From Candidatus Thermochlorobacter aerophilus (GTDB taxonomy: Bacteria > Bacteroidota > Chlorobiia > Chlorobiales > Thermochlorobacteraceae), in the NCBI GenBank assembly GCA_002794105.1, contig PHFL01000026.1, positions 1 through 64,000 on the forward strand: a stretch of 64,000 bases of DNA, given 5' to 3'. Shown here in pieces: positions 32,630-41,796 of the stretch; the stretch's first letter is position 1; the number at the start of each line of letters is the position of its first letter. Below the pieces are notes generated by a model. That model did not search any database and was not told the DNA's origin. It saw only the letters and a program-made list of their open reading frames with translations. A program made the position numbers and the translations under genes.

Positions 32630-33241
32630 TTACTCTTCTTCATTGGCTTGAGATGTTTTTGACAGCATGCTCATATGCTGATTAAACGCATTGTAGATGA
32701 CATCGGCAATCATGAACTCGACACCATTTACTGCGTGCAGCATGGTTGTCCACTCTAACTTGCCAGCGCTGTTGACAATCGTGGAATTGTAGCGTGCAAA
32801 ATCATGCGACTCTGCGCGTGAGATAAAGCGCGACCCTATGTTGCCAGCTTTGAAAGATAGCGACACATCGTAGAGCGCATTCGGGTTTGCCGTCGCATTA
32901 AACGGTGTGGCAAGGTAGTCGCTTGTGGCGTTTGAGAAGGTTCGCAGACGCAAGGTCGCGACTGGCGTCCCTGCCATCGCATTACGTGACGGTGTAATAA
33001 CCACGATGAGGTAAGCATGCTGTTCATCATTGTTTGAATAACGCTGCATGTGAATGCCTGCGTCATTGAAGCGCTGCACAATGCGTTGAATAACTTGCTC
33101 ACGCTGCGTAATATTCAAACACGGCGCCACAACTTGAACGACTAATTTTGTTTCTGCCCCCGCCGAATTAATCATTTGAGCCGAGAGCACAGCTGGCACC
33201 AGCGCAATAAACATAGCAAGAAGACCACTTTTGTGCATCAT
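32630..33241 (-). CDS. Secreted hypothetical protein
   Basis: About 203 residues from MMHKSGLLAMFIALVPAVLSAQ, a good signal peptide with cleavage after Ala; the longer form from 33301 adds a polar leader without support. The mature part has mixed alpha/beta character (ETKLVVQVVAPC, IVQRFNDAGIHMQRY, YLIVVITPSRN, ISRAESHDFARYNSTIVN) and ends with an acidic tail. No family was recognised. It is convergent with the TPR gene and stands alone. Confidence 0.65.
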   Translation of the reverse strand: MMHKSGLLAMFIALVPAVLSAQMINSAGAETKLVVQVVAPCLNITQREQVIQRIVQRFNDAGIHMQRYSNNDEQHAYLIVVITPSRNAMAGTPVATLRLRTFSNATSDYLATPFNATANPNALYDVSLSFKAGNIGSRFISRAESHDFARYNSTIVNSAGKLEWTTMLHAVNGVEFMIADVIYNAFNQHMSMLSKTSQANEEE

Positions 33242-33491
33242 AGGTTCAAGTTTTGTTGAGGTTGTTGAAAATGATATTTGCCTAACTTGTATTTCCAGCA
33301 CTTAGCTCAGGCGCTTAGGCGCCAGCATGTTTGTTGGTGGTGGTTTTTTCAGAGTATAAGAAAAATAACTTTCTCAAAAAACTAAATGCGTCGTTTCTGC
33401 CTATTTAAATGCAGTCTTTTCACACTTTAGTTTTTTTAACCGAATCTCACACGATTATTGGCGCTGAAATCGTATTTTTGCCAAAGTAAAA

Positions 33492-36110
33492 ATGGACGAT
33501 TCACTACAGACATATTTCTCTCGTCACCCTTTGCTATTCCGACTTCTGCTCATCGGTCTTGCGCTGATAGTTGCAGTTGGGAAGGTTGTTGAGGTTGTAG
33601 GTATCTTCACTTCGCCTACAGATGAGAACCTTTTTCAGGATACGCCAGATGGTGTGCGTATTGTGCAAGTTGTCCCCGGCGGTGCCTCTGACCAAGCTGG
33701 AATTCGCGTTGGCGACATTCTTATCGCTATCAACGACCAAACTTTTTCCAATGCTCGCGAAGCCAATCGTATCCTTAAGCAAACAAAGCCCGGCGATGTT
33801 ATCAACTACACCATTCGGCGCGACAATACAGTGCTCTCGCTGAAAGTAACCATTGCTCGCGTCGGAATTGACTGGGCAATCTTGCTTTCCCTTTTTGTCA
33901 TGGGTGCTACGCTGACGGTGGGTTTGTTCGTTGGCTTGCTTCGACCGCAATTCAAAGGCGCTCAACTCTTTTCACTTTCACTTATTCTGCTTTCACCACT
34001 CTTTGCGATTACTGGCGTCGGCAAAGGCGGCTATGGTGGTATTCTATGGTGGGTTGCTTTGTTTTTAGGTGTGCCGCTTTCGTTGCATGCCGCACTGTAC
34101 TATCCACGCCCAAGTTCGCAACTCTCTTCCCAATGGCGCTTTGTTCAGGCGGCTTATCTCACTGGGGTTGTTGTAGGTGCAGTGCTCATCATTCTGCAGC
34201 CTGCGTTTTTGATGTTCGTTGCCGCTATTGCTGCTTATGGGGCAGGACTTAGCTTGCTTCAGCGTGCAATTCTCTTGCGCCATGACGCCGACACGCGCAG
34301 GGCACAACGCTGGATATGGCGCGCCATGCTTTTCTTAGCCTTGTCATATCCCTTAGGCTGGGTATTGTTCAGCCTCTATGGTCGCGAGTTTCTCTACCTG
34401 CTACTGCTCTCGGTGGTGGTGCCGGTCGCCAGTTTTTACAGCGTCACAAAGTATCGCTTCTTTGGCATCACGCGCATCATGAAGCGCGGACTGACCTACA
34501 ACATTGCCCTTGCCGCACTCATTTTTCTCACCTCGGTGCTCTTTCTCAACCTGATTGCTTTTTTAGCTGGGTTGGATTTCGAGCATCACATCAGCGTGAA
34601 GTTTACGCCCGTGAGCGTCAAAATTTTTATTGACCAAAACAATCCTGCTGGCAACAAGGAAGGCGAGCGATTTCTCTACATTCTCTTCGGCGCCATCATG
34701 AGTGTCGGCTTCTGGCTTGTGATGCGCGAAGGAAAGCTGGCTTTAGACCGCTGGTTCCACCGGCAGCAATACGATTACAAGCGCGCCCTGACCGAGCTGT
34801 CTGAAATTTTTGCCGAGAAAATTACTACCTCTGAACTTGCCGAGTCGCTTTGCACTGACATCATGAAATACATGCAGCTTAAAGGCGTGGCCATTTTTTT
34901 GCGACATCAAAGCAAGTATCGAGTGGTCAGTGCAAAGGGCAGTTGCGAAAAGCTGGCTTCCCGCGATGCGGCTGACCTTTATTCTGTCGGCATTGAGCTC
35001 ACCTTACCCTCACCTTTGAGTGAATTGCTTTTGCCCAGCGACCCTTCACTTCTCAAAGGATTGCAAGATGCCAACGTTCAACTGCTTGTGCCCCTTATCA
35101 TCAAAAACAAGCAAATTGGCATGATTCTGCTTGCTGAAAAGCGCTCCGAAGAAATTTACAAGGAAGATGATTTGCACTTTATCGAGTCCTTAGCCAAGCA
35201 AGCCGCCGTGGCTTTTGAAAATGCGCGTTTGAATAAAGAAGCCAGCGATAAGCGACGCCTACGACGCGAGCTGGAGTTTGCCCAAAAAGTTCAGCAAGAA
35301 CTACTGCCAAGAGAAATTCCAACCTGCACCGACTTGCAAATTGCTGCAACCTACCTCTCTGCTGGCGAAGTTGGTGGCGACTACTACGATTTGCTCTACG
35401 ACAATACAGACTCATCTAAGCCGCGCTACATCACAGCATTAGTTGGTGATGTTGCTGGCAAGGGCATCTCTGCCGCCATGTATATGTCGCGTGTGCAAGG
35501 CATTGTGCGCACCCTCTATCAAAGCGGCGTGACTGCGCCGAAAGACCTGCTTGAAAAAGTCAATGCAGTGCTTTTCTCACGCGATTTACGCCGCTCATTT
35601 GTTACCATGATATGCGCTCGTTTCGATACCCAAGAAAAAACCCTCTCTCTCGTCCGTGCTGGTCACTTGCCTATGATTTGGTATTCGTCCCGTGAGCATA
35701 CCGTTCGTGTCGTCAAACCATCTGGCATAGCCATCGGTCTAGACCACAGCGAACGCTTTGCTAACTTGCTCCATACTGAGACCATTCGCTATGACGACGG
35801 CGATATTTTTGCATTTTTCTCCGACGGCGTTACCGAAGCCAAAAACTCCGCCGATGAAGAATTCGGCATGGAACGACTCATGGAGCTGATTGAGCGCCAC
35901 AAGTCCGCTGCCGCCAGCGATGTACTCACCTCTGTTGAAGGTGCACTAATTGATTTTGTCGGCAACCGCGACCAGTTCGACGACATCACACTCCTGATTA
36001 TCAAAGCCGTTCCTATGCCTGCCTCACCTGAACCCAAAATTGACACCCGTGATAGCTTCGTGACAGAGGCAGAGAATTCTCCGTCTAACTTTACAGTTCA
36101 TGACCATTGA
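33492..36110 (+). CDS. PDZ, multi-helix membrane, GAF and PP2C (SpoIIE) phosphatase protein
   Basis: An 872-residue sensor-effector. Order: one N-terminal membrane helix (LLFRLLLIGLALIVAVG), a PDZ domain at residues about 45-125 (VVPGGASDQAGIRVGDILIAIND), about eight further membrane helices (130-400), a GAF domain (about 430-575) and a SpoIIE/RsbU-type PP2C phosphatase (about 590-850) with AGEVGGDYYDLLYD, VGDVAGKGISAAMYMS and FFSDGVTEAKN. The metal-binding Asp residues are present. RsbU-type phosphatases act on anti-sigma antagonists in partner-switching pathways; no such partner is in the window. Its last 11 bases overlap the heptosyltransferase gene. Confidence 0.9.
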   Translation: MDDSLQTYFSRHPLLFRLLLIGLALIVAVGKVVEVVGIFTSPTDENLFQDTPDGVRIVQVVPGGASDQAGIRVGDILIAINDQTFSNAREANRILKQTKPGDVINYTIRRDNTVLSLKVTIARVGIDWAILLSLFVMGATLTVGLFVGLLRPQFKGAQLFSLSLILLSPLFAITGVGKGGYGGILWWVALFLGVPLSLHAALYYPRPSSQLSSQWRFVQAAYLTGVVVGAVLIILQPAFLMFVAAIAAYGAGLSLLQRAILLRHDADTRRAQRWIWRAMLFLALSYPLGWVLFSLYGREFLYLLLLSVVVPVASFYSVTKYRFFGITRIMKRGLTYNIALAALIFLTSVLFLNLIAFLAGLDFEHHISVKFTPVSVKIFIDQNNPAGNKEGERFLYILFGAIMSVGFWLVMREGKLALDRWFHRQQYDYKRALTELSEIFAEKITTSELAESLCTDIMKYMQLKGVAIFLRHQSKYRVVSAKGSCEKLASRDAADLYSVGIELTLPSPLSELLLPSDPSLLKGLQDANVQLLVPLIIKNKQIGMILLAEKRSEEIYKEDDLHFIESLAKQAAVAFENARLNKEASDKRRLRRELEFAQKVQQELLPREIPTCTDLQIAATYLSAGEVGGDYYDLLYDNTDSSKPRYITALVGDVAGKGISAAMYMSRVQGIVRTLYQSGVTAPKDLLEKVNAVLFSRDLRRSFVTMICARFDTQEKTLSLVRAGHLPMIWYSSREHTVRVVKPSGIAIGLDHSERFANLLHTETIRYDDGDIFAFFSDGVTEAKNSADEEFGMERLMELIERHKSAAASDVLTSVEGALIDFVGNRDQFDDITLLIIKAVPMPASPEPKIDTRDSFVTEAENSPSNFTVHDH

Positions 36111-37104
36111 GCGCCTTCTCATCATTCGTCTGAGCTCAATTGGCGATATTGTGCTGACTACGCCACTCATTCGGCAGGCACGCAAGGCTTTTCCTCACGC
36201 TCAAATTGATTTCCTGACTCGCTCGGCATTTGCAGAATTGCTCGTGCATAATCCTTACCTCTCTCATGTCTACACGCTGGAAGATTTCCGCCCGACGCAC
36301 TATGATGCATGCATCGACTTGCAAAACAGCTTTCGCTCGCGCTGGCTGCGGCGTTCCTTAGCACGGCATGTTGCCGTCTATCGCAAAGAAAATTGGAAAA
36401 AACTTCTGCTTATCTGGTTTAAGTGGAACTTGTTGGCAAACAGTTTGCCTGTGCCCCTGCGTTACCTATCTGCTTGTCGAAAGTTTGGCATTGAAGATGA
36501 TGGCAAAGGGTGCGACATCTTTCTTAGCGAGTCCGCCAAGCGCTTTGCTGCCGAAGCAATTGAGCCTAAAACGACACTTGCCGTCTGCTACGGCGCCGCA
36601 CATTTCACGAAGCGATTCCCGATTGACAAACTGGCGCTTGTGCTCGACGCCCTCCTAAAGACGCAGGATGTTCAAGTTATCCTACTCGGTGGAAAAGATG
36701 ATGCAGCACTTGGGTCAATCCTTCTCACTTTGCTGAGCCATCGCCAAGCGGTCAAGGACTTTTCGGGGAAATGCTCGCTGCTTGAGACTGCTGCGCTTCT
36801 GGCACGCGCCGATGCTGTGTTAAGCAACGACACAGGTCTTATGCACATTGGTGCGGCTTTTCAGAAACCGATTGTTGCCGTGTTTGGCTCGTCAGTCAAG
36901 GAGTTTGGCTTCGTGCCATTTCGCACGTCCTACCAGATTTTGGAGCGTGAGGGTTTGCCTTGCCGTCCTTGTTCGCACATCGGGCGAAAAAGCTGTCCTG
37001 CTAAGCATTTCAAGTGTATGCGAGAGATTGAGCCACTTGCCGTGGTGCAGGCTGTGCTTTCAGCGCTGAACAGGCGCACTTCTATGCTGGCACACGAGAC
37101 CTAA
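36100..37104 (+). CDS. Heptosyltransferase-like glycosyltransferase (GT9)
   Basis: A 334-residue GT-B glycosyltransferase of the WaaF/WaaC family, which adds heptose (or a related sugar) to lipid A-core from an ADP-activated donor at the inner membrane. Visible features: the N-terminal strand RLLIIRLSSIGDIVLTTPLI, VILLGGKDD, the donor-site block SNDTGLMHIGAAFQKPIVAVFGSS, and a cysteine-rich C-terminus (CRPCSHIGRKSCPAKHFKCM) common in this family. It overlaps the phosphatase gene by 11 bp at its start and the convergent ADPRM-like gene by 23 bp at its end. Confidence 0.9.
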   Translation: MTIERLLIIRLSSIGDIVLTTPLIRQARKAFPHAQIDFLTRSAFAELLVHNPYLSHVYTLEDFRPTHYDACIDLQNSFRSRWLRRSLARHVAVYRKENWKKLLLIWFKWNLLANSLPVPLRYLSACRKFGIEDDGKGCDIFLSESAKRFAAEAIEPKTTLAVCYGAAHFTKRFPIDKLALVLDALLKTQDVQVILLGGKDDAALGSILLTLLSHRQAVKDFSGKCSLLETAALLARADAVLSNDTGLMHIGAAFQKPIVAVFGSSVKEFGFVPFRTSYQILEREGLPCRPCSHIGRKSCPAKHFKCMREIEPLAVVQAVLSALNRRTSMLAHET

Positions 37105-37936
37105 ATCGCAAATCCAAATGGCGATTTTTCATGACGCCTTCGCCTTTCAAAATCAGCTTATCAGGATACACCTCTACAATACCGAAAGCATTGCTCTCTT
37201 CTGGCGCCTCAACCAATGCTTCCAGCGAGATAAAATGCATGCCTTGCTCTACTGTATCGCCTCCTTTGTGGAAATGCCCATTGAACCATGCCACACTATT
37301 TGGCGAAGAAAATATCAGTTCTTGAACGCGGGAGTAATTCCAGACAATACCATGTGCTTCATCTGTGGTCTGCCAATGCACAGGGAAATGGCAGAAGAAA
37401 ATGATGCTTTCTTGGCGCATTTCTGCAAGGCGCAATTGTGCCTCGAGCCAACTTAGCTGCTCTTCCCCAATTGCTCCGCACCACTCGCGCATGGATGGAT
37501 GTTCTGCTAGGAATTTTTGTGCGGCAAGTTTTGCTTCTCCTTCGCTTTCCAGACTGATGTCCATTCCATAGAGCACAACAAACCTGAACCCTTTGTGCGA
37601 GAAGGCATAGTACGGCAATTCCATTTGAAAGCGCCTAAGCAAATCAGATAGCTTCACACTCAAGCAATGATTGCCGATAACATGGAACTGCGGTGCGTAT
37701 GCCTGCTCTAAAATCGTGGCTATCTGATTTAGCTCATGCCATGTATTTTCGCCATTGCCATGCACAACATCGCCTAGTTGCACCACAAAAGCCAGCGGGT
37801 GCTGATTCCACTGTGCTACAGCATGCTGCAGCTTTCGAGGGGCTTCACGAAAACGTAACAAGCCAGCCGGCTCTCGGTCTGCATACTGAATGTCGGTAAC
37901 AATGCCGAAGGAGAAAAGTGGTGCTTGTTCAGACAT
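37082..37936 (-). CDS. ADPRM-like metallophosphoesterase
   Basis: A 284-residue calcineurin-fold phosphodiesterase. The metal motifs are in order: GIVTDIQYAD, VVQLGDVVHG, VIGNH, FFCHFPVHW and WFNGHFHKGGD. The AVAQWN helix, IVWNY, and SLEALVEAPEESNAFG to LKGEG blocks match manganese-dependent ADP-ribose/CDP-alcohol diphosphatase (ADPRM), best known from eukaryotes, more closely than generic phosphoesterases. It would cleave ADP-ribose, CDP-choline or similar diphosphates in the cytoplasm; no signal peptide is seen. Its 3' end overlaps the heptosyltransferase gene by 23 bp. Confidence 0.85.
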   Translation of the reverse strand: MSEQAPLFSFGIVTDIQYADREPAGLLRFREAPRKLQHAVAQWNQHPLAFVVQLGDVVHGNGENTWHELNQIATILEQAYAPQFHVIGNHCLSVKLSDLLRRFQMELPYYAFSHKGFRFVVLYGMDISLESEGEAKLAAQKFLAEHPSMREWCGAIGEEQLSWLEAQLRLAEMRQESIIFFCHFPVHWQTTDEAHGIVWNYSRVQELIFSSPNSVAWFNGHFHKGGDTVEQGMHFISLEALVEAPEESNAFGIVEVYPDKLILKGEGVMKNRHLDLRFRSRVPA

Positions 37937-38104
37937 TGACTTGAAGTTTGCACTACTAAAACGGTGGTTATGGGCTGTAACGTTTCGCTATAGCGCCTGC
38001 AAAAAAATATGCTCGAGTTTCAGCCAGAATTGCTTATCTTTACGTCCCAACGCACCCAAAACGATTGACAATTTTACCAATGCAGCAAAAAACTTGGAGA
38101 AATC

Positions 38105-39190
38105 GTGATTTCGAAAGGCGCAATCTGGATAGATGTAGATAACTCGCCTCATGTTCCTTTGTTCGTTCCCATCATCAAGCGTTGCCAGCGAATTGGGCGC
38201 ACGGTTATCCTGACCGCACGACACCATTCACAGACGGTAGAACTGCTCGAGAATGCTGGCTTAAGCGGTGCGTTTGAGGTTATCGGCACACACAACGGGA
38301 AGAGCAAACTCAAGAAAATTCTTGGCTTAGTGCAACGGGCGCGTGAGCTTGCCACTTACATCGATAAGCAGCAAAAGCGTGGTCAGCGTGTTTCCGTCGC
38401 ACTTAGTCATGGCTCTCGTTCAATGGTCTTAGCGGCGAAGTGGCTCCGACTCCCAGTCATCACGATGTATGATTATGAGCACACCGAAACTTTCATTTTC
38501 AATACTTTTTCTGACCTTGTGATGGTGCCGCATCGCATTCCTGACGAAACGCTCGACAAAATCGGTCTCAAACCGCACAAACGCTTGAAGTATGAAGGCT
38601 TCAAGGAAGAGCTATACCTGAACTATTACGAACCTGATACAGAGTTCTGGAAAAAAGTAGAAGCTGAAAATGGTATCATCATTGACCAAAGCAAGGTCAT
38701 TGTAACGCTTCGTCCGCCTGCCTCTACAGCAAATTATCATCATCCGCAGAGTGATGAATTGCTTTTTGCACTTCTTCGCAAGTTGCTAACTCATCCAGAT
38801 GTTTTCACCGTTATTTTACCGCGCACCCCAGAGCAGCGCCTTGAAATTGAACGCGCTATCCATGCCTTAGGGCTTGAAAGCTCTCGTGTGCTTATTCCAA
38901 AGCGTGCCGTGAATGGTCTGGACTTGGCACATCACTCCGACTTGGTGATTTCAGGCGGCGGCACCATGAATCGCGAAGCGGCTCTCTTGGGCGTGCCCGT
39001 CTACAGCATCTTCGCTGGTCGCCGTGGCGCTCTGGACGCTGACATGGAAGCCCGTGGCATGATTCGCTTTATCCATACAATTTCAGACATAGACTGTATT
39101 GAACTGAAAAAACGACCTCGCTCATCACCCACATACTCTATTAGCACAACAGTAGAGGATACCATCATGCAACTGCTTAGTCAATGGTAA
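38105..39190 (+). CDS. DUF354 glycosyltransferase-like protein
   Basis: 361 residues, GTG start. Belongs to DUF354, a GT-B-like family found in surface polysaccharide loci. Motifs: IWIDVDNSPHVPLFVPII at the N-terminus, TARHHSQTVELLENAGL, LSHGSRSMVLAAKWL, VITMYDYEHTE, and a C-terminal donor-like site DLVISGGGTMNREAALLGVPVYSIF. The catalytic activity of the family is not established to my knowledge. The next gene, an initiating sugar transferase, starts 12 bp downstream, so both belong to the polysaccharide block. Confidence 0.88.
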   Translation: MISKGAIWIDVDNSPHVPLFVPIIKRCQRIGRTVILTARHHSQTVELLENAGLSGAFEVIGTHNGKSKLKKILGLVQRARELATYIDKQQKRGQRVSVALSHGSRSMVLAAKWLRLPVITMYDYEHTETFIFNTFSDLVMVPHRIPDETLDKIGLKPHKRLKYEGFKEELYLNYYEPDTEFWKKVEAENGIIIDQSKVIVTLRPPASTANYHHPQSDELLFALLRKLLTHPDVFTVILPRTPEQRLEIERAIHALGLESSRVLIPKRAVNGLDLAHHSDLVISGGGTMNREAALLGVPVYSIFAGRRGALDADMEARGMIRFIHTISDIDCIELKKRPRSSPTYSISTTVEDTIMQLLSQW

Positions 39191-39202
39191 AAAACATCTA
39201 CT

Positions 39203-40690
39203 ATGTTTAGACAGATACCTGCCTACAAGTATCTGATGGCTGCAGGCGACTATCTCATGCTGCTTTTTGCCTTCCTACTGGCTGTGCTTTTGCGCTACAG
39301 TCATCTGTCTTTGCCAGAGATTTTTGCTCTTCCAGATTTCTTTTCGCAAGTGGCTTTTGTTGCCGCCTACTGCACCATCTGGATAGCCGTTTTACATCAC
39401 TTCAATCTTTACAAAATCAATGTTTTTCTTACCCTTGTTGAGCAATTTGTTGCCATCTTCAAGTCGGTTGGATACGGGCTTATTGGTCTGATTATCGCGG
39501 CATTTCTCTTTAAGGGCAATGCGTTGGTCGATAGCCGCTTGGTTACTGGTTACTTCGGCGGCTTTGCACTGGTGAATTTGACACTTTTTCGTCTGGCAGT
39601 TTTTCGCCCACTCTACATGTTTCTTGCACAAAAGCACATTCTTCGGCGCAAAGTTCTAATCGTTGGTGCCGGTAAAAGTGGCAAAATGATGGCAGCAAAT
39701 CTTATCCACGACGACACACACGGACTTGAAGTGGTTGGCTTTGCTGACGATACGCTACCTGTTGGCTCACGCGTATTTGAACATGCTTACATACTTGGCA
39801 CCTCAAACGATATTCCCACGCTTGTTAAACAATACAGCATTGACGAGGTTCTTATCGTGATAGACAACATCTCTTACCAGCGTTTGATTGAGATTATAGA
39901 CATCGCTCGCACAACTGAGGCCGCACTGAAAGTCTCTTCCGCACTCTACGACATTATCCCTAGCAAACTTTTCATTGAGCGCTACTTTGGTATTCCAGTC
40001 ATCTCTATGATGAAAAACTACAATCATGCAGCATTCTTGCTCTACAAGCGTGTGTTTGATGTGGTCGTTTCGTTTTTGGGGCTACTTCTTCTGGCTTTGC
40101 CTTTCGCTGTAATTGCACTGCTCATTAAGCTTAGCTCAAAAGGTCCTGCATTTTTCAAGCAAGTTCGCATCGGAAAAGACGGCAAGCCATTTATCTTCTA
40201 CAAGTTCCGCACCATGTATGTCGATAGTGATGACTCCATTCATCGCGAGTTTACCAAAAAGCTTATTGCAGAGTCTAAGAATGGGAATGAAGAGCTTTCC
40301 AAGACCCACTCCGATGAAAGCGATGAACTTCAGCAGGTTAAGAAGATTGTCAATGACCCCCGCATTACACCTATTGGTCGCTTTCTTAGAAAGACCAGTT
40401 TAGATGAATTGCCTCAGCTCTTCAATGTGCTCAAAGGTGATATGAGCTTGGTGGGACCGCGCCCGTGCTTGCCTTATGAGTGGGAAGAATACGAAGCATG
40501 GCATAAGCGTCGGCTCTCGGTTACACCCGGATGCACAGGGCTTTGGCAGGTCTCTGGCAGAAGCGCCGTTGGATTCAACGACATGGTGATTTTAGATCTC
40601 TACTACATCGAAAACATGTCGCCACTGATGGATTTGAAGATTATCTTCAAGACTTTCCCTGTGATGCTTTTGGCAAAGGGTGGATACTGA
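39203..40690 (+). CDS. Polyprenyl-phosphate sugar-1-phosphate transferase (exopolysaccharide initiation)
   Basis: A 495-residue inner-membrane enzyme of the WcaJ/WbaP type that transfers a sugar-1-phosphate to undecaprenyl phosphate and so starts a glycan repeat unit. Four N-terminal helices, a CoA-binding/Rossmann-like central domain (RKVLIVGAGKSGKMMAANLI), one further helix (VFDVVVSFLGLLLLALPFAVIALLI) and the catalytic domain: GPAFFKQVRIGKDGKPFIFYKFRTM, RKTSLDELPQLFNVLKGDMSLVGPRP and VTPGCTGLWQVSGRS. A charged insert (about residues 345-385) in the catalytic domain is longer than usual. It is followed after 93 bp by the dehydrogenase gene. Confidence 0.93.
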   Translation: MFRQIPAYKYLMAAGDYLMLLFAFLLAVLLRYSHLSLPEIFALPDFFSQVAFVAAYCTIWIAVLHHFNLYKINVFLTLVEQFVAIFKSVGYGLIGLIIAAFLFKGNALVDSRLVTGYFGGFALVNLTLFRLAVFRPLYMFLAQKHILRRKVLIVGAGKSGKMMAANLIHDDTHGLEVVGFADDTLPVGSRVFEHAYILGTSNDIPTLVKQYSIDEVLIVIDNISYQRLIEIIDIARTTEAALKVSSALYDIIPSKLFIERYFGIPVISMMKNYNHAAFLLYKRVFDVVVSFLGLLLLALPFAVIALLIKLSSKGPAFFKQVRIGKDGKPFIFYKFRTMYVDSDDSIHREFTKKLIAESKNGNEELSKTHSDESDELQQVKKIVNDPRITPIGRFLRKTSLDELPQLFNVLKGDMSLVGPRPCLPYEWEEYEAWHKRRLSVTPGCTGLWQVSGRSAVGFNDMVILDLYYIENMSPLMDLKIIFKTFPVMLLAKGGY

Positions 40691-40783
40691 TTTGGACACG
40701 CTACTGCAAGTGTATTTATTGACACATTCTCAAAACCTGCTTGCAATAGCAACTAACTCATACAACTCAAAATTAGCACGAAG

Positions 40784-41794
40784 ATGAAAGTTGCTGTCAT
40801 TGGCTTGGGGTATTGGGGCCCTAATCTTGTTCGAAATTTTCTTGGCACTGATGGAATTCATGGTGTCGTTGGCTGCGATAAAGATGCTCAGCGTTTGGCA
40901 AATATCAAGCGCAAATTTCCAGAAACTGAACTTTCGGACAATTATGCCGACATCTTGCGGCGCGACGATATTGAGATTGTCGCCATTGCAACACCTGTCT
41001 CTTCACATTTTTCATTAGCCAAAGCGGCTCTTGAAGCTGGAAAGCATTGCTGGGTTGAAAAGCCCTTTACAACTACGGTTGCAGAAGCCGAAACCTTGAT
41101 TAACCTTGCCGAGAAAAAAGGTCTTAAAATCATGGTAGACCATACCTTTATCTACACCGGGGCTGTGCGCAAAATAAAAGACCTCATCGATAAAGGCGTG
41201 CTCGGCGATTTGTACTACTTCGATTCCGTGCGTATTAACTTGGGATTGTTTCAGCATGATGTCAATGTTGTGTGGGACTTGGCACCACACGACCTTTCAA
41301 TTATGGATTATCTGATTGATAAACGCCCTGTGTCGGTCTCAGCTGTAGGCAGTTGTCACATTGGCAATCGCTTGGAAAATATCGCCTATCTTACAGTAAA
41401 CTTTGACAATGATGTTATTGCTCATTTTCATGTCAATTGGCTTGCTCCAGTCAAGATTCGCACGGTGATGATTGGCGGAACCAAATCCATGATTCTCTAC
41501 GACGATATGGAAAACAGCGAAAAGGTCAAGGTCTATGACAGAGGCGTTGAGGTAAAGACCAAAGAAGGTGTCTATGAAACTTTAGTGCAGTATCGCATGG
41601 GTGACATGTATGCACCAAAGCTTGACCAAACTGAAGCTCTCACAGTGGCTACACAACACTTTGTGGATTGCATCAGAGACAATAAGGTGCCGATTACCGA
41701 CGGTATAGCGGGCCTGAATGTCGTGCGCATTTTGGAAGCTGCTGACTCTTCGATTAAGCAGCAGGGTAAAATTATTCCACTTCATCACGATTAG
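40784..41794 (+). CDS. Gfo/Idh/MocA-family sugar dehydrogenase
   Basis: A 336-residue NAD(P)-dependent oxidoreductase. Rossmann start VAVIGLGYWGPNLVRNF, the conserved EKPFTT dinucleotide-site motif (CWVEKPFTTTVAEAE) and VDHTFIYTGAVRKIKDLI. The pairing with a hexapeptide acyltransferase gene 2 bp downstream resembles WbpB/WbpD or WlbA/WlbB pairs, which oxidise and then N-acylate a UDP-sugar at C3. A UDP-GlcNAc-acid 3-dehydrogenase role is therefore a reasonable guess, not proven. Confidence 0.9.
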   Translation: MKVAVIGLGYWGPNLVRNFLGTDGIHGVVGCDKDAQRLANIKRKFPETELSDNYADILRRDDIEIVAIATPVSSHFSLAKAALEAGKHCWVEKPFTTTVAEAETLINLAEKKGLKIMVDHTFIYTGAVRKIKDLIDKGVLGDLYYFDSVRINLGLFQHDVNVVWDLAPHDLSIMDYLIDKRPVSVSAVGSCHIGNRLENIAYLTVNFDNDVIAHFHVNWLAPVKIRTVMIGGTKSMILYDDMENSEKVKVYDRGVEVKTKEGVYETLVQYRMGDMYAPKLDQTEALTVATQHFVDCIRDNKVPITDGIAGLNVVRILEAADSSIKQQGKIIPLHHD

Positions 41795-41796
41795 CT

